From: Cupriavidus taiwanensis
Lineage (GTDB): Bacteria; Pseudomonadota; Gammaproteobacteria; Burkholderiales; Burkholderiaceae
Direction: 5' to 3'
Assembly: GCF_900250075.1 (NCBI RefSeq)
Contig: NZ_LT977070.1
Span: forward strand, 1-64,000
DNA: 64,000 nucleotides
Shown: positions 1 to 8,248 of the stretch, piece by piece
Position numbering within the stretch: the stretch's first letter is position 1
How the letters are laid out: each line of letters starts with the position of its first letter
Notes under the pieces: model-generated
Told to the model about the DNA's origin: nothing
Seen by the model: only the letters and a program-made list of their open reading frames with translations
The model's database searches: none
Translations under genes and position numbers: made by a program

Positions 1-275
1 CCGCGCCAACCTTCCGGTCGACCCCGCAACCCTTGCTGCGCCTGCCTTGCAGTGCCGCGTTGTGTTGCGAGGGGGCGAATAGTAAGCGAGCGCAGCGGGG
101 TTGGCAAGCGGTTCCACGAAATAATTCGATGACGCCGGAAAGACCTGCCCAATGCGCACGACGATGAGCACAGTTTGTCAGCCGCAGCACCATGATTCAT
201 GATCTGGGGCTGGAGCGAAGCAGGCGCACCGCCGCCGCGGCTCTGCATGGCGGCCAGAACCAAACCGGGATCCTC

Positions 276-662
276 ATGACCATCAGAATCGTAAGACTGG
301 GTACACCGCGCGCGGCTGACGAAGGACTGCGCGTCGGTACTGTACGCCGGCCGCCGCGGGGCGTGCCCAAATCGGAGTTTGCGAGCCGCGACTACTATGA
401 TGTCTGGTATCCGGCGCTTTCCCCATCACCGGAGCTAGTCGCCCAGGCGCTGCATGCGACCGACGACAAGCAATGGCGCGCCTTCGTGCGGCATTTCCGC
501 AAGGAAATGGCCGAGCCGGACGCCAGCCGCACGCTGGACCTGCTGGCGGCGCTGTCGCACCAGACCAATTTCTCGGTGGGCTGCTATTGCGAGGACGAAG
601 CGCGTTGCCACCGCTCCGTCCTGCGCGAGTTGCTCGCGGAGCGCGGGGCCGTGATCGACTGA
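276..662 (+). CDS. DUF488 family protein
   Basis: A protein of 128 residues of the DUF488 family, which has no established biochemical function. The family signs are the early IRLGTPR-like strand, the RDYYDVWYPALSPS stretch near residue 50, and the late CYCEDEARCHRSVL segment with three cysteines and a histidine typical of these proteins. The ATG at 276 is preferred over the in-frame ATG at 192 because family members begin directly at this first strand and the 28 extra residues are low-complexity. It stands alone: the next gene starts 78 nt downstream. Family assignment is confident; the role is unknown. Confidence 0.8.
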   Translation: MTIRIVRLGTPRAADEGLRVGTVRRPPRGVPKSEFASRDYYDVWYPALSPSPELVAQALHATDDKQWRAFVRHFRKEMAEPDASRTLDLLAALSHQTNFSVGCYCEDEARCHRSVLRELLAERGAVID

Positions 663-740
663 GTTGCGCGACGTGCCGGCATCTTCGCGGCATTGTTTTC
701 ACGCTTTTCCGCTCCCCTTTTCCCGCTTCCCAATTTTCCG

Positions 741-1985
741 ATGGCGCTGAACGTAGTCTGGCTCGGCTTCTTCCTGATTTCCTTCGCCGCCGCCTGCGTT
801 CGGGTGGCGCAGGGTGACCTCGCGGTCTTTCCGGCGATGCTCGGCAGCCTATTCGACAGCGCCCGCACGGCCTTCGAGATCGCGCTCGGACTGGCCGGGG
901 TAATGAGCCTGTGGCTGGGCATCATGCGTATTGGCGAGCGCGCCGGCGTTGTCGACGCGTTTGCCCGGCTGGTGAACCCGCTGCTGCGGCACTTCTTTCC
1001 CGGGGTGCCCCAGGGCCACCCGGCACAGGGCGCGATGATGATGAACGTGTCGGCCAACCTGCTCGGGCTCGACAACGCCGCCACGCCGCTGGGGCTGAAC
1101 GCCATGCGCGAGCTGCAGACGCTGAACCGGCGCCCGGACGTCGCCACCGACGCCCAGATCATGTTCATCGTGCTGAACTCTGCCGGGCTGACGCTGATTC
1201 CGACTTCGGTCATCGCCATCCGCCAGGCCATCGCGGTCAAGCAGGGCCTGGTCGGTTTCAACGCCGCGGACATCTTCTTGCCGACGTTGCTGGCCACAGG
1301 CGGCGCCTGCCTGGCCGGATTGCTCGCGGTGGCGTGGGTCCAGCGGATCAACCTGCTGCGGCCCGCGGTGCTGGTGACGTTCGGACTGGTGATCGCGTTG
1401 CTGGGGGTAATGTTCGCGTGGTTGCAGCATGCGCCGCCCGAGCAGGTTGGCACCGTGACGGCGCTGGCTGGAGCCGGCTTCATCCTGTCCTTGATCACTC
1501 TCTTCCTGATTTGCGGCGCGCTGCGCCGGGTCAATGTGTATGAGGCGTTCATCGACGGCGCCAAGGAAGGCTTCGGCGTCGCGGTGCAGATCATTCCCTA
1601 TCTGGTTGCGATCCTGATCGCCATTGGGCTGTTCCGCGCTGCCGGCTGCATGGACGTGCTGATGCGCTGGCTCATGCACGGCTTCGCCATGCTGGGCGTC
1701 AACACCGACTTTGTCCCGGCGCTGCCGGTCGGGCTGATGAAGATCCTGTCCGGTGCCGGGGCGCGCGGGTTGATGGTGGACGTGATGACCACTTATGGCG
1801 TCGATTCCTTCCAGGGACGCCTGGCGGCGATTATCCAGGGTTCTACTGAAACGACCTTCTATGTACTGGCGGTCTATTTCGGAAGCATCAATGTGCGCAA
1901 CACGCGCCACGCGCTTGGCTGCGCGCTGGTTGCGGACGCGGCTGGCATTATTTGTGCCGTTGGCGCCGCATACCTATTCCGCTGA
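741..1985 (+). CDS. fused SpmA/SpmB-like nucleoside-recognition (Gate) membrane protein
   Basis: An inner-membrane protein of 414 residues with two Gate/nucleoside-recognition domains in tandem. The N-terminal half resembles spore maturation protein SpmA, with segments such as MMMNVSANLLGLDNAATPLG and IVLNSAGLTLIPTS near residues 95-165. The C-terminal half resembles SpmB (PYLVAILIAIGLFRAAG and the late STETTFYVLAVYFG). In Bacillus these are two genes needed for spore core dehydration; non-sporulating proteobacteria commonly carry the fusion with unknown substrate. The ATG at 741 is chosen over 693 because the extra 16 residues fall before the first membrane segment and do not resemble the family. 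Transport function is inference. Confidence 0.82.
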   Translation: MALNVVWLGFFLISFAAACVRVAQGDLAVFPAMLGSLFDSARTAFEIALGLAGVMSLWLGIMRIGERAGVVDAFARLVNPLLRHFFPGVPQGHPAQGAMMMNVSANLLGLDNAATPLGLNAMRELQTLNRRPDVATDAQIMFIVLNSAGLTLIPTSVIAIRQAIAVKQGLVGFNAADIFLPTLLATGGACLAGLLAVAWVQRINLLRPAVLVTFGLVIALLGVMFAWLQHAPPEQVGTVTALAGAGFILSLITLFLICGALRRVNVYEAFIDGAKEGFGVAVQIIPYLVAILIAIGLFRAAGCMDVLMRWLMHGFAMLGVNTDFVPALPVGLMKILSGAGARGLMVDVMTTYGVDSFQGRLAAIIQGSTETTFYVLAVYFGSINVRNTRHALGCALVADAAGIICAVGAAYLFR

Positions 1986-2059
1986 CCGCCCCGGGGGTGT
2001 CGGTTTGTTGCCGTCTTACAACAATATTGTGCGCATCATCGTACATTGACACATTGCAC

Positions 2060-2088
2060 TTGGTGCGTCGCAACAAAGCCTGTATAGT
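2060..2088 (+). promoter_or_regulatory. sigma-70-like promoter of the candidate small RNA
   Basis: TTGGTG (2060-2065), a 17-bp spacer and TATAGT (2083-2088) form a good sigma-70-type promoter, predicting a start near 2095. It lies directly before a short two-hairpin sequence ending in a T-run. Confidence 0.6.
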
Positions 2089-2094
2089 GAAGTC

Positions 2095-2153
2095 TGTCTC
2101 CTCCACCACCTCGGTGGATTCCAACCCACGCACAACCTGCGTGGGTTTTTTTT
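2095..2153 (+). ncRNA. candidate short two-hairpin sRNA with anti-Shine-Dalgarno stretch
   Basis: A predicted transcript of about 58 nt, set by the promoter at 2060-2088 and a Rho-independent terminator. It has a pyrimidine-rich 5' stretch CTCCTCC (2098-2104), which is complementary to a GGAGGAG ribosome-binding site. Next comes a small hairpin CCACC/GGTGG (2103-2107, 2113-2117; loop ACCTC), a linker, and a perfect 8-bp terminator stem CCCACGCA/TGCGTGGG (2125-2132, 2138-2145) followed by eight T. No ORF of significance is inside. From memory, this resembles the short toxic sRNA family described in betaproteobacteria; that assignment is inference and needs a covariance search. Confidence 0.6.
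2125..2153 (+). terminator. Rho-independent terminator of the candidate sRNA
   Basis: A perfect 8-bp GC-rich stem (2125-2132 with 2138-2145), 5-nt loop and a run of eight T (2146-2153). Confidence 0.85.
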
Positions 2154-2349
2154 CGTCCGTATGCAGCCACTGCCGCGATGGATTTCCGCATCGCAACAAC
2201 GGGGGCCCAAAGGCCAAGCCATGGCAGGTCAGCGGAACATCGGCGACGAGGGAAACATCGTATGGACGGGCAGCTTGGCGCGGGGCTTTACGGAATGCCG
2301 ACTTGGCCTATATTGATTGGATACGCCCGCCGCCAGCACGAGGCACGCC
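2154..2349 (+). promoter_or_regulatory. gap with probable promoter of the DUF1488 gene
   Basis: TTTACG (2287-2292), a 16-bp spacer and TATATT (2309-2314) suggest a promoter with a start near 2321, about 30 nt before the ATG at 2350. I see no gene in the rest of this gap. Confidence 0.4.
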
Positions 2350-2628
2350 ATGCCAGACATCACGTTCCCTCGCAGCCTCCCCACCTACTGTGCAGCCAGC
2401 CTGACGCTGTCCTGCCCCGCGACGGTCAACGGCAGTCCCACCTTGTATTCCGTCACCGCCGAGGCGCTCGAAGCCCATTTCGGGGCGCGCTCGCCGCGCG
2501 AGGAAGATCTGGTGGCTGCCTTCACCAGTAACCGCCAGCGCATCGAACGCCTCGCCGAAAGCCTGTTCGAGCTGACCGAGGCGCGCGAAATCGTGCTGCG
2601 CAGCGGCCACTTCCGCTTTGCGGGCTGA
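2350..2628 (+). CDS. DUF1488 family protein
   Basis: A small soluble protein of 92 residues matching the DUF1488 family: the early ITFP segment, LTLSCPATVNGSPTLYSVTAEAL with a central cysteine, and a charged helix EEDLVAAFTSNRQRIERLAE. No function is established for the family. The start at 2350 is preferred because a purine-rich GAGGCA lies 6 nt upstream and the ORF extension before it (from 2317) is not family-like. It is convergent with the universal stress protein gene, with only 14 nt between the stops. Confidence 0.75.
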   Translation: MPDITFPRSLPTYCAASLTLSCPATVNGSPTLYSVTAEALEAHFGARSPREEDLVAAFTSNRQRIERLAESLFELTEAREIVLRSGHFRFAG

Positions 2629-2642
2629 GCTTCAGAGGCGCT

Positions 2643-3113
2643 TCAGTCGGCTTTCGCTTCGCCGCGCACCAGCAGCACCGGCACGGTGGACTGGCGGATC
2701 ACCGCTTCGGCCACGCTGCCCAGCACCAGCCGGCGCACGCCGCGTCGGCCATGCGTGCCGATTACCAGAAGGTCTGCTCCCCATTGGCGTGCGGCCTCAT
2801 TGATGGAAGCACCAATGTCCCCAGGCACCGCAGCTACGGTCACGAGTTGGGTTTCGTGCGTGACGCCGGCACCAGCCAGGCGCCGTGCTGCGTCCTGCAG
2901 GGCGCGCTGCCCGCTTTCCTCGAACGCCTTCTGCACCTGGCTTGGGTCGTAGTAGCCGGCGTCGAACATCGGCGTGCCGGTATCGACCACATAGAGCGCC
3001 AGCACAGTGGCTCCGCCTGGAGATGCCACGCGAATGGCTTCGTCCACCGCCAGGTCTGACGTGCTGCTGCCGTCCACCGCCACCACGATCCTGCTGTATG
3101 CCGCGCTTGTCAT
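2643..3113 (-). CDS. universal stress protein UspA family
   Basis: A single-domain UspA protein of 156 residues, probably cytoplasmic and ATP-binding. It begins with RIVVAVDGSSTSDLAV and ends with the diagnostic nucleotide-binding stretch IGTHGRRGVRRLVLGS (G-x2-G-x9-G-S type) followed by AEAVIRQSTVPVLLV. The start at 3113 follows a GGAGG-like ribosome site (reverse complement of CCTCC at 3121-3125). It is divergent from paaA, and the ~200-bp intergenic region holds the paa promoter. A much longer reading frame runs upstream on this strand, but that part is antisense to paaA. The physiological trigger cannot be read from the sequence. Confidence 0.92.
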   Translation of the reverse strand: MTSAAYSRIVVAVDGSSTSDLAVDEAIRVASPGGATVLALYVVDTGTPMFDAGYYDPSQVQKAFEESGQRALQDAARRLAGAGVTHETQLVTVAAVPGDIGASINEAARQWGADLLVIGTHGRRGVRRLVLGSVAEAVIRQSTVPVLLVRGEAKAD

Positions 3114-3235
3114 GAGCGTACCTCCGTCGATGGAAGAGAGATGCGGCGCGGGGCCGCCTGTCTTGAATAGTACACATCGGGCGAAGCCGGCATCATGCGC
3201 CGACGCAAACCCACCGGCGGGCATACCGGCTTTAA

Positions 3236-3263
3236 TTGACCGACCGGTCGGCTTATATATAAT
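3236..3263 (+). promoter_or_regulatory. paaA promoter with overlapping PaaR-type operator
   Basis: TTGACC (3236-3241), a 16-bp spacer and a consensus TATAAT (3258-3263) form a strong sigma-70 promoter. A perfect 12-bp palindrome CCGACCGGTCGG (3240-3251) covers the end of the -35 and the spacer, where a repressor would block polymerase. PaaR regulators of the TetR family control paa operons in related bacteria, so this is the likely PaaR site; binding is inferred. Confidence 0.75.
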
Positions 3264-3317
3264 AGGGCCAGCCACGCCGGACCGATTTGGCGCGGCGCCC
3301 CCGCCAGAGGAGACGAT

Positions 3318-4337
3318 ATGTACACGCAGAGTCTTGACCTGCCCGGCCAGCACGCCGATGCAGCACAGGCCAGCGCGCCCCCCGATGAAGCCGCCCGCCA
3401 GGCAGCGTTTGACGCCTGCATGGCCGCCGACGGCAAGATCGAGCCGCAGGACTGGATGCCGCAGGCCTACCGCAAGACCCTGGTGCGGCAAATCTCGCAG
3501 CACGCGCACTCCGAGATCGTCGGCATGCTGCCGGAGGGCAACTGGATCAGCCGGGCGCCGTCGCTCAAGCGCAAGGCGATCCTGCTGGCCAAGGTCCAGG
3601 ATGAAGGCGGCCACGGGCTCTACCTGTATTCGGCGGCCGAGACCCTGGATGCGTCGCGCGACGACCTCGTCGATGCGCTGCACAGCGGCAAGGCCAAGTA
3701 TTCGTCGATCTTCAATTACCCGACGCTGACCTGGGCCGACGTGGGCGTGATCGGCTGGCTGGTCGATGGCGCCGCGATCATGAACCAGATTCCGTTGTGC
3801 CGCTGCTCCTACGGGCCGTATGCGCGCGCCATGATCCGCATCTGCAAGGAAGAGTCGTTCCACCAGCGTCAGGGCTTCGACGCGCTGCTGGCCATGATGC
3901 GCGGCACCGACGCGCAGCGCGAGATGGTGCAGGACGCGGTCAACCGCTGGTGGTTCCCGGTGCTGATGATGTTCGGCCCGCCCGATGCGGCCTCGACCAA
4001 CAGCGCCCAGACCATGGCCTGGGGCATCAAGCGCATCTCCAACGACGACCTGCGCCAGAAGTTTGTCGACGCCACCGTCGAGCAGGCGCGCGTGCTGGGC
4101 GTGACCCTGCCCGACCCCGGCCTGCAATGGAATGCCGAACGCGGCCACTACGACTACAGCCCGTTGGATTGGGATGAATTCTGGCGTGTCATCAATGGCG
4201 ACGGCCCGTGCAACAAGGAACGTTTGGCCACCCGCGTGAAGGCGCACGAGGACGGCGCCTGGGTGCGCGAAGCCGCGCTGGCGCACGCCGCCAAGCTGGC
4301 CGAACGCGAATCCGGCGCCGGTCGCGCCGCCGCCTGA
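3318..4337 (+). CDS. paaA: 1,2-phenylacetyl-CoA epoxidase catalytic subunit PaaA
   Basis: Catalytic diiron subunit (339 residues) of the multicomponent monooxygenase that epoxidises the ring of phenylacetyl-CoA, the first oxygen-dependent step of aerobic phenylacetate degradation. Ferritin-like ligand motifs are visible: the QDEGGH segment near residue 95 and the KEESFHQR segment near residue 180. The motif [15 protein letters not shown] is typical of PaaA. The start at 3318 follows AGAGGAGA at 3307-3314. The gene opens a tight paaABCDE operon (gaps of 26, 10, 43 and 24 nt) and lies about 50 nt after the predicted transcription start, so it is probably induced when PaaR binds phenylacetyl-CoA. 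Confidence 0.97.
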   Translation: MYTQSLDLPGQHADAAQASAPPDEAARQAAFDACMAADGKIEPQDWMPQAYRKTLVRQISQHAHSEIVGMLPEGNWISRAPSLKRKAILLAKVQDEGGHGLYLYSAAETLDASRDDLVDALHSGKAKYSSIFNYPTLTWADVGVIGWLVDGAAIMNQIPLCRCSYGPYARAMIRICKEESFHQRQGFDALLAMMRGTDAQREMVQDAVNRWWFPVLMMFGPPDAASTNSAQTMAWGIKRISNDDLRQKFVDATVEQARVLGVTLPDPGLQWNAERGHYDYSPLDWDEFWRVINGDGPCNKERLATRVKAHEDGAWVREAALAHAAKLAERESGAGRAAA

Positions 4338-4363
4338 GCCCTGACATCGCCGAGGAGACCACG

Positions 4364-4651
4364 ATGCAACGCAAGGAATGGCCGCTGTGGGAAGTGTTCG
4401 TGCGCAGCAAGCAAGGCCTGGAACACAAGCATTGCGGCAGCCTGCACGCGGCCGACGCGCAGCAGGCGCTGCACATGGCGCGCGACGTCTATACGCGGCG
4501 CCAGGAAGGCGTGTCGATCTGGGTGGTGCCCTCCGCGGCGATCACCGCCAGCGTGCCCGAGGAAAAGCCGGAGCTGTTCGACCCGATGGCCGACAAGATC
4601 TACCGGCATCCGACGTTCTACCAGCTGCCCGACGAAGTCAACCACATGTAA
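4364..4651 (+). CDS. paaB: 1,2-phenylacetyl-CoA epoxidase subunit PaaB
   Basis: Small subunit (95 residues) of the phenylacetyl-CoA epoxidase, thought to bridge the PaaAC core. Family signs are the EWPLWEVFVRSKQGLEHKH start, the ARDVYTRRQEGVSIWVVPS core and the terminal DKIYRHPTFYQLP segment. The start at 4364 has CGAGGAGACC just upstream. Second gene of the paa operon, 26 nt after paaA and 10 nt before paaC. Confidence 0.96.
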   Translation: MQRKEWPLWEVFVRSKQGLEHKHCGSLHAADAQQALHMARDVYTRRQEGVSIWVVPSAAITASVPEEKPELFDPMADKIYRHPTFYQLPDEVNHM

Positions 4652-4661
4652 GGCCCGCACG

Positions 4662-5513
4662 ATGACCGCGTCACCACAGCCCGCCGTGCCCGCTTCGATC
4701 GACCACCTGCCACCGGCCCGCACCGCCGCGCTGCGCTACGTGCTGCGCCTGGCCGACAACGCCCTGATCCTCGGCCAGCGCAATGCCGAATGGTGCGGCC
4801 ATGGGCCGGTGCTGGAAGAAGACATTGCGCTGGCCAATATCAGCCTCGACCTGATCGGCCAGGCGCGACTGCTGTATGGCCGCGCCGGCGAACTAGAGGG
4901 CGAGCTGACCGGCCTGCCACGCCATGAAGATGACTACGCCTACTGGCGCGCGGAGCGCGAGTTCCACAACTGGACGCTGCTGGAGCTGCCGCATCGCGGC
5001 CCGCTGGCCGGCAACGCCGCCGCCGAACGCGACTACGCCGTCACCATCGTGCGCAACTTCCTGTACAGCGCGCTGATGGTCGAACTCTGGCAGGCCTTGC
5101 ACGCCAGCCGGGACGAACAGCTGGCCGCAATCGCCGCCAAGGCGATCAAGGAGGCGCGCTATCACCTGCACCACGCCGCCGGCTGGATGGTGCGGCTGGG
5201 CGACGGCACCGAGGCCTCGCACGCGCGCATGCAGCGCGCGCTGGAACACCTGCTGCCGTACATGAACGAGTGTTTTGCGGAGGACGCGGTCGAAAGCGAC
5301 GCCGCCGCGCAGGGCATCGGCGTGGTCACCGCCACGCTGCGCCCGGCCTGGGACGCCACCGTCGCCGAGACGCTGCAGGCGGCCACGCTCGCAATGCCGC
5401 CGGCCACCGGCTTTGTCTCGGCCGGCAAGCACGGCGTGCATTCGGAACACATGAGCTACCTGCTGGGCGAGATGCAGGGACTGGCGCGGGCCCATCCGGG
5501 CGCGCAATGGTGA
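4662..5513 (+). CDS. paaC: 1,2-phenylacetyl-CoA epoxidase structural subunit PaaC
   Basis: A ferritin-like paralogue of PaaA (283 residues) that packs against it and supports the active complex rather than catalysing. Visible signs are the RLADNALILGQRNAEWCGHG segment near residue 30, the SLDLIGQARLLYG helix and the AIKEARYHLHHA helix near residue 165. Third gene of the paa operon, with ordinary length for the family. Confidence 0.95.
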   Translation: MTASPQPAVPASIDHLPPARTAALRYVLRLADNALILGQRNAEWCGHGPVLEEDIALANISLDLIGQARLLYGRAGELEGELTGLPRHEDDYAYWRAEREFHNWTLLELPHRGPLAGNAAAERDYAVTIVRNFLYSALMVELWQALHASRDEQLAAIAAKAIKEARYHLHHAAGWMVRLGDGTEASHARMQRALEHLLPYMNECFAEDAVESDAAAQGIGVVTATLRPAWDATVAETLQAATLAMPPATGFVSAGKHGVHSEHMSYLLGEMQGLARAHPGAQW

Positions 5514-5556
5514 ACACACTGGTGAGCGCACGCTTCAACGCAAAGGCCCGATCCAC

Positions 5557-6126
5557 ATGAACGTCACCGCCCTTCCATCCCATCACGTGGACAACGCAGG
5601 GGCCACCGACGCGCGCGTCGCGCGCGCGTGGGCGGCGCTCGAGGCGGTGCCGGACCCGGAGATCCCCGTGGTGTCGATCCGCGAACTGGGCATCCTGCGC
5701 GAGGTGGCAGCGGCGCCGGACGGCGTGCTGGAAATCGTCATCACGCCCACCTATTCCGGCTGCCCGGCGATGTCGCAGATCAGTGAGGACATCGGCCACG
5801 CGCTGGCCCGCGCCGGGCTGGCGCCGTGGCGCATCCGCACCGTGCTGGCGCCGGCCTGGACCACGGACTGGATCACGCCGGCCGCGCGCGAGCGCCTGCG
5901 CGCGTTTGGCATCGCGCCGCCGGGCCAGTGCGGAGCGCCGGCCATGGGGCAGCCGCTGCGCTTCGTGCCGCGCGCCGCGCGTGCCGGCGCGCCCGATGCC
6001 GTGCCCTGTCCACGCTGCGGCAGCGTCCATACGCAGGAGATCTCGCGCTTTGCCTCGACCGCCTGCAAGGCGCTGTACCGGTGCCTGGACTGCCGCGAGC
6101 CGTTCGACTATTTCAAACCCTACTGA
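5557..6126 (+). CDS. paaD: phenylacetate degradation protein PaaD (MIP18-type, Fe-S assembly)
   Basis: A 189-residue protein with an N-terminal MIP18/DUF59 domain (DPEIPVVSIRELGILREV; TPTYSGCPAMSQI with its conserved cysteine near residue 70). A C-terminal zinc-finger-like part holds CPRCGS and CLDCREPF. PaaD is required for epoxidase activity and is thought to help mature an iron-sulfur or diiron centre. It sits 43 nt after paaC and 24 nt before paaE. The ATG at 5557 gives the expected length. Confidence 0.94.
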   Translation: MNVTALPSHHVDNAGATDARVARAWAALEAVPDPEIPVVSIRELGILREVAAAPDGVLEIVITPTYSGCPAMSQISEDIGHALARAGLAPWRIRTVLAPAWTTDWITPAARERLRAFGIAPPGQCGAPAMGQPLRFVPRAARAGAPDAVPCPRCGSVHTQEISRFASTACKALYRCLDCREPFDYFKPY

Positions 6127-6150
6127 GCCCCCGGGCCGAGCCAGGCTGCC

Positions 6151-7248
6151 ATGACTCCACAGTTCCACCCGCTGCGCGTGGCGCAGGTGCGCCCCGAGAC
6201 CGCCGACACCATCTCGATCGCGTTCGAGGTCCCGGACGCGCTGCGCGATGCCTACCGGTTTACGCAAGGCCAGTTCCTGACGCTGAAGGCGCCGGTCGAC
6301 GGCAAGGACCTGCGGCGCTCCTACTCGATCTGTTCGGCGGTGCAGGACTATGACGCGCATGGCGAATTGCGGGTCGCGGTCAAGCTGGTGGAGGACGGGC
6401 TGTTTTCCAGTCATCTGCACGATTCCATCGCCCCCGGGCAGGTGATCGATGTGATGACGCCCGACGGGCGCTTCCACGTGCCGCTGGATGCCGATGCCGC
6501 GCGCCACTATGTCGCCTTTGCCGCCGGCAGCGGCATCACCCCGGTGCTGTCGCTGGTCCGCACCACGCTGCAGGCCGAGCCACACAGCCGCTTTACGCTG
6601 GTTTATGGCAACCGCAATGTCGACAGCATCATCTTTTCCGAAGCGCTGGAGGACCTGAAGAACCAGTACCTGGCGCGCTTCACGCTCTATCACGTGCTGT
6701 CGCGCCAGCCGCAGGAAGTAGACCTGCTGCATGGCCGGCTCGACCACGCCCGGGTGACCGCCTTCCTGCAGACGCTGATCCCGGTCGACGATATCGACGC
6801 GGCCTTCGTGTGCGGGCCGGCCTCGATGATCGACGAGGTCGAAGCGGCGCTGCGCGATGCGGGCCTGGACCCGCACCGCATCCACGCCGAGCGCTTCGGG
6901 GTGCCGCTGGCACCGACCCGGCGCAAGCCGGCCGCCGCCCATGCCGCGCACGCTGACCATGCCGGCACCGCGGAGCTGGTGGTGGTGCTCGATGGCAAGC
7001 AGCACAGCATGCGCCTGCCGCTGGAAGACGCCAACGTGCTCGACACCGCGCTGGCCGCCGGGCTGGACCTGCCCTACGCCTGCAAGGGCGGTGTCTGTTG
7101 CACCTGCCGGGCCAAGGTGCTGGAAGGCAAGGTCGAGATGGAAAAGAACTACACGCTCGAGCCCTGGGAGATGGACAAGGGCTTCGTGCTTACCTGCCAG
7201 GCACGCGCGCTGACGCCGCGGGTGGTGGTCAGCTACGACGAACGCTGA
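6151..7248 (+). CDS. paaE: 1,2-phenylacetyl-CoA epoxidase reductase subunit PaaE
   Basis: NADPH-dependent reductase (365 residues) that feeds electrons to the PaaA diiron centre. Order: FAD-binding domain with RRSYSICS near residue 52, NAD(P)-binding domain with AAGSGITPVLSLV near residue 128 and FVCGPASMI near residue 217, then a C-terminal plant-type [2Fe-2S] ferredoxin domain with the CKGGVCCTC cluster near residue 310 and the distal cysteine in LTCQA. Last gene of the paa operon. No clear hairpin terminator follows. Confidence 0.96.
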   Translation: MTPQFHPLRVAQVRPETADTISIAFEVPDALRDAYRFTQGQFLTLKAPVDGKDLRRSYSICSAVQDYDAHGELRVAVKLVEDGLFSSHLHDSIAPGQVIDVMTPDGRFHVPLDADAARHYVAFAAGSGITPVLSLVRTTLQAEPHSRFTLVYGNRNVDSIIFSEALEDLKNQYLARFTLYHVLSRQPQEVDLLHGRLDHARVTAFLQTLIPVDDIDAAFVCGPASMIDEVEAALRDAGLDPHRIHAERFGVPLAPTRRKPAAAHAAHADHAGTAELVVVLDGKQHSMRLPLEDANVLDTALAAGLDLPYACKGGVCCTCRAKVLEGKVEMEKNYTLEPWEMDKGFVLTCQARALTPRVVVSYDER

Positions 7249-7443
7249 CCCCGGCGCGCCGTCGCGTGCGTCGTCAGACAATTGCCGACATTGGCCAGCA
7301 CGGGCCGTGACTACAATGGCGGCAGGCGGCGCCCTGCTGGCGCGATGCTTGCAGGCGGGTGATCAGGCGCGCGGTGCGGGCAGCTGTCGCGCCGCCGCCG
7401 CGGCGGCGCCAGCGAACCGCCTCACCCATATACAATCACGGCC

Positions 7444-8238
7444 ATGCAATATATCCACGTCGTCAACGGTGATGTAGCAGGCACGACCCTGCGCCAGGCG
7501 CTGGCCCAGGCGGCGCGGCCTGATCCTGTCGTGGTGCTGCGCGACGATCTCGCCGTCGGGCCGCTGGCGGACATCGACAGCACCGGGATGATCCGCTCCG
7601 GATTCTGGCAGCGCGTCGCCCCGCACACCGACATCGACTTCGCCGCCGAGATGCGCCAGGCGCTGGACCAGTTGCTGGCGCTGCGGCAGGACGACATGGA
7701 AGTGGCGATCTGGCACGGCCAAAGCGCGGCGGACCAGCTGATGCTGCGCCGGGTGGTGTTCCACCTGTACCAGGCGCCGCAGCGGATCAACGAGGTCGCG
7801 ATGGACCTGCGCGAACTCGAAATGCCCGCGCAGGGCAACCTGGCTGCCATCGGCATGTACTCGCCGGCGCGGCTGGCGCGGCGCTTCTCCACCATCGCGC
7901 CGGTCTCGGTGCTGCGGCTGGGGCGCCTGGGTTACGAATGGCAGCAGAACGTCAAGGAAAACGCCGACGTGCGGCTGTGGAAGGGCAACACGCTGGTGCC
8001 GGCGGCCTACCGCACCATTGACGACATCATCATGGAGCGCGCGCCGGCCGAATGGACCCCCGCGGCGCAGGTGGTGGGCAGCGTAATGGGCGCGATCGAG
8101 GGCCTGCTGGCCAGCGACTGGTTCGTGTTCTGGCGCTGCCGCGAACTGATCGCCATGGGGCAGCTGGTGCTGCGCGGCAACGCCGACTCGCTCGACACCT
8201 GTGAGCTGCGCCGCCATGCCGGCGGCGGGGGCGAATAA
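7444..8238 (+). CDS. DUF1835/DUF3658 domain protein linked to paaR
   Basis: A soluble protein of 264 residues with an N-terminal DUF1835 domain (YIHVVNGDVAGTTLRQAL, RDDLAVGPL) and a C-terminal DUF3658-like part rich in tryptophan and arginine (GSVMGAIEGLL, DWFVFWRCRELIAMG). The families have no proven function. It lies 10 nt upstream of paaR in the same direction, so the two are probably cotranscribed. No Shine-Dalgarno sequence precedes the ATG; instead TACAAT (7431-7436) lies 7 nt before it, which would fit a leaderless message. A role in controlling or supporting phenylacetate use is inferred from position only. Confidence 0.8.
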   Translation: MQYIHVVNGDVAGTTLRQALAQAARPDPVVVLRDDLAVGPLADIDSTGMIRSGFWQRVAPHTDIDFAAEMRQALDQLLALRQDDMEVAIWHGQSAADQLMLRRVVFHLYQAPQRINEVAMDLRELEMPAQGNLAAIGMYSPARLARRFSTIAPVSVLRLGRLGYEWQQNVKENADVRLWKGNTLVPAAYRTIDDIIMERAPAEWTPAAQVVGSVMGAIEGLLASDWFVFWRCRELIAMGQLVLRGNADSLDTCELRRHAGGGGE

Positions 8239-8248
8239 ACAAGAATAT

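Noticed and set aside
1..275. A gene before the DUF488 protein
   Set aside because: No frame with start, ribosome site or family signs. It is probably the upstream region of a gene beyond the left edge.
2046..2051. TTGACA as the -35 of the sRNA promoter
   Set aside because: The spacing to TATAGT is 31 bp. TTGGTG at 2060 gives the normal 17 bp.
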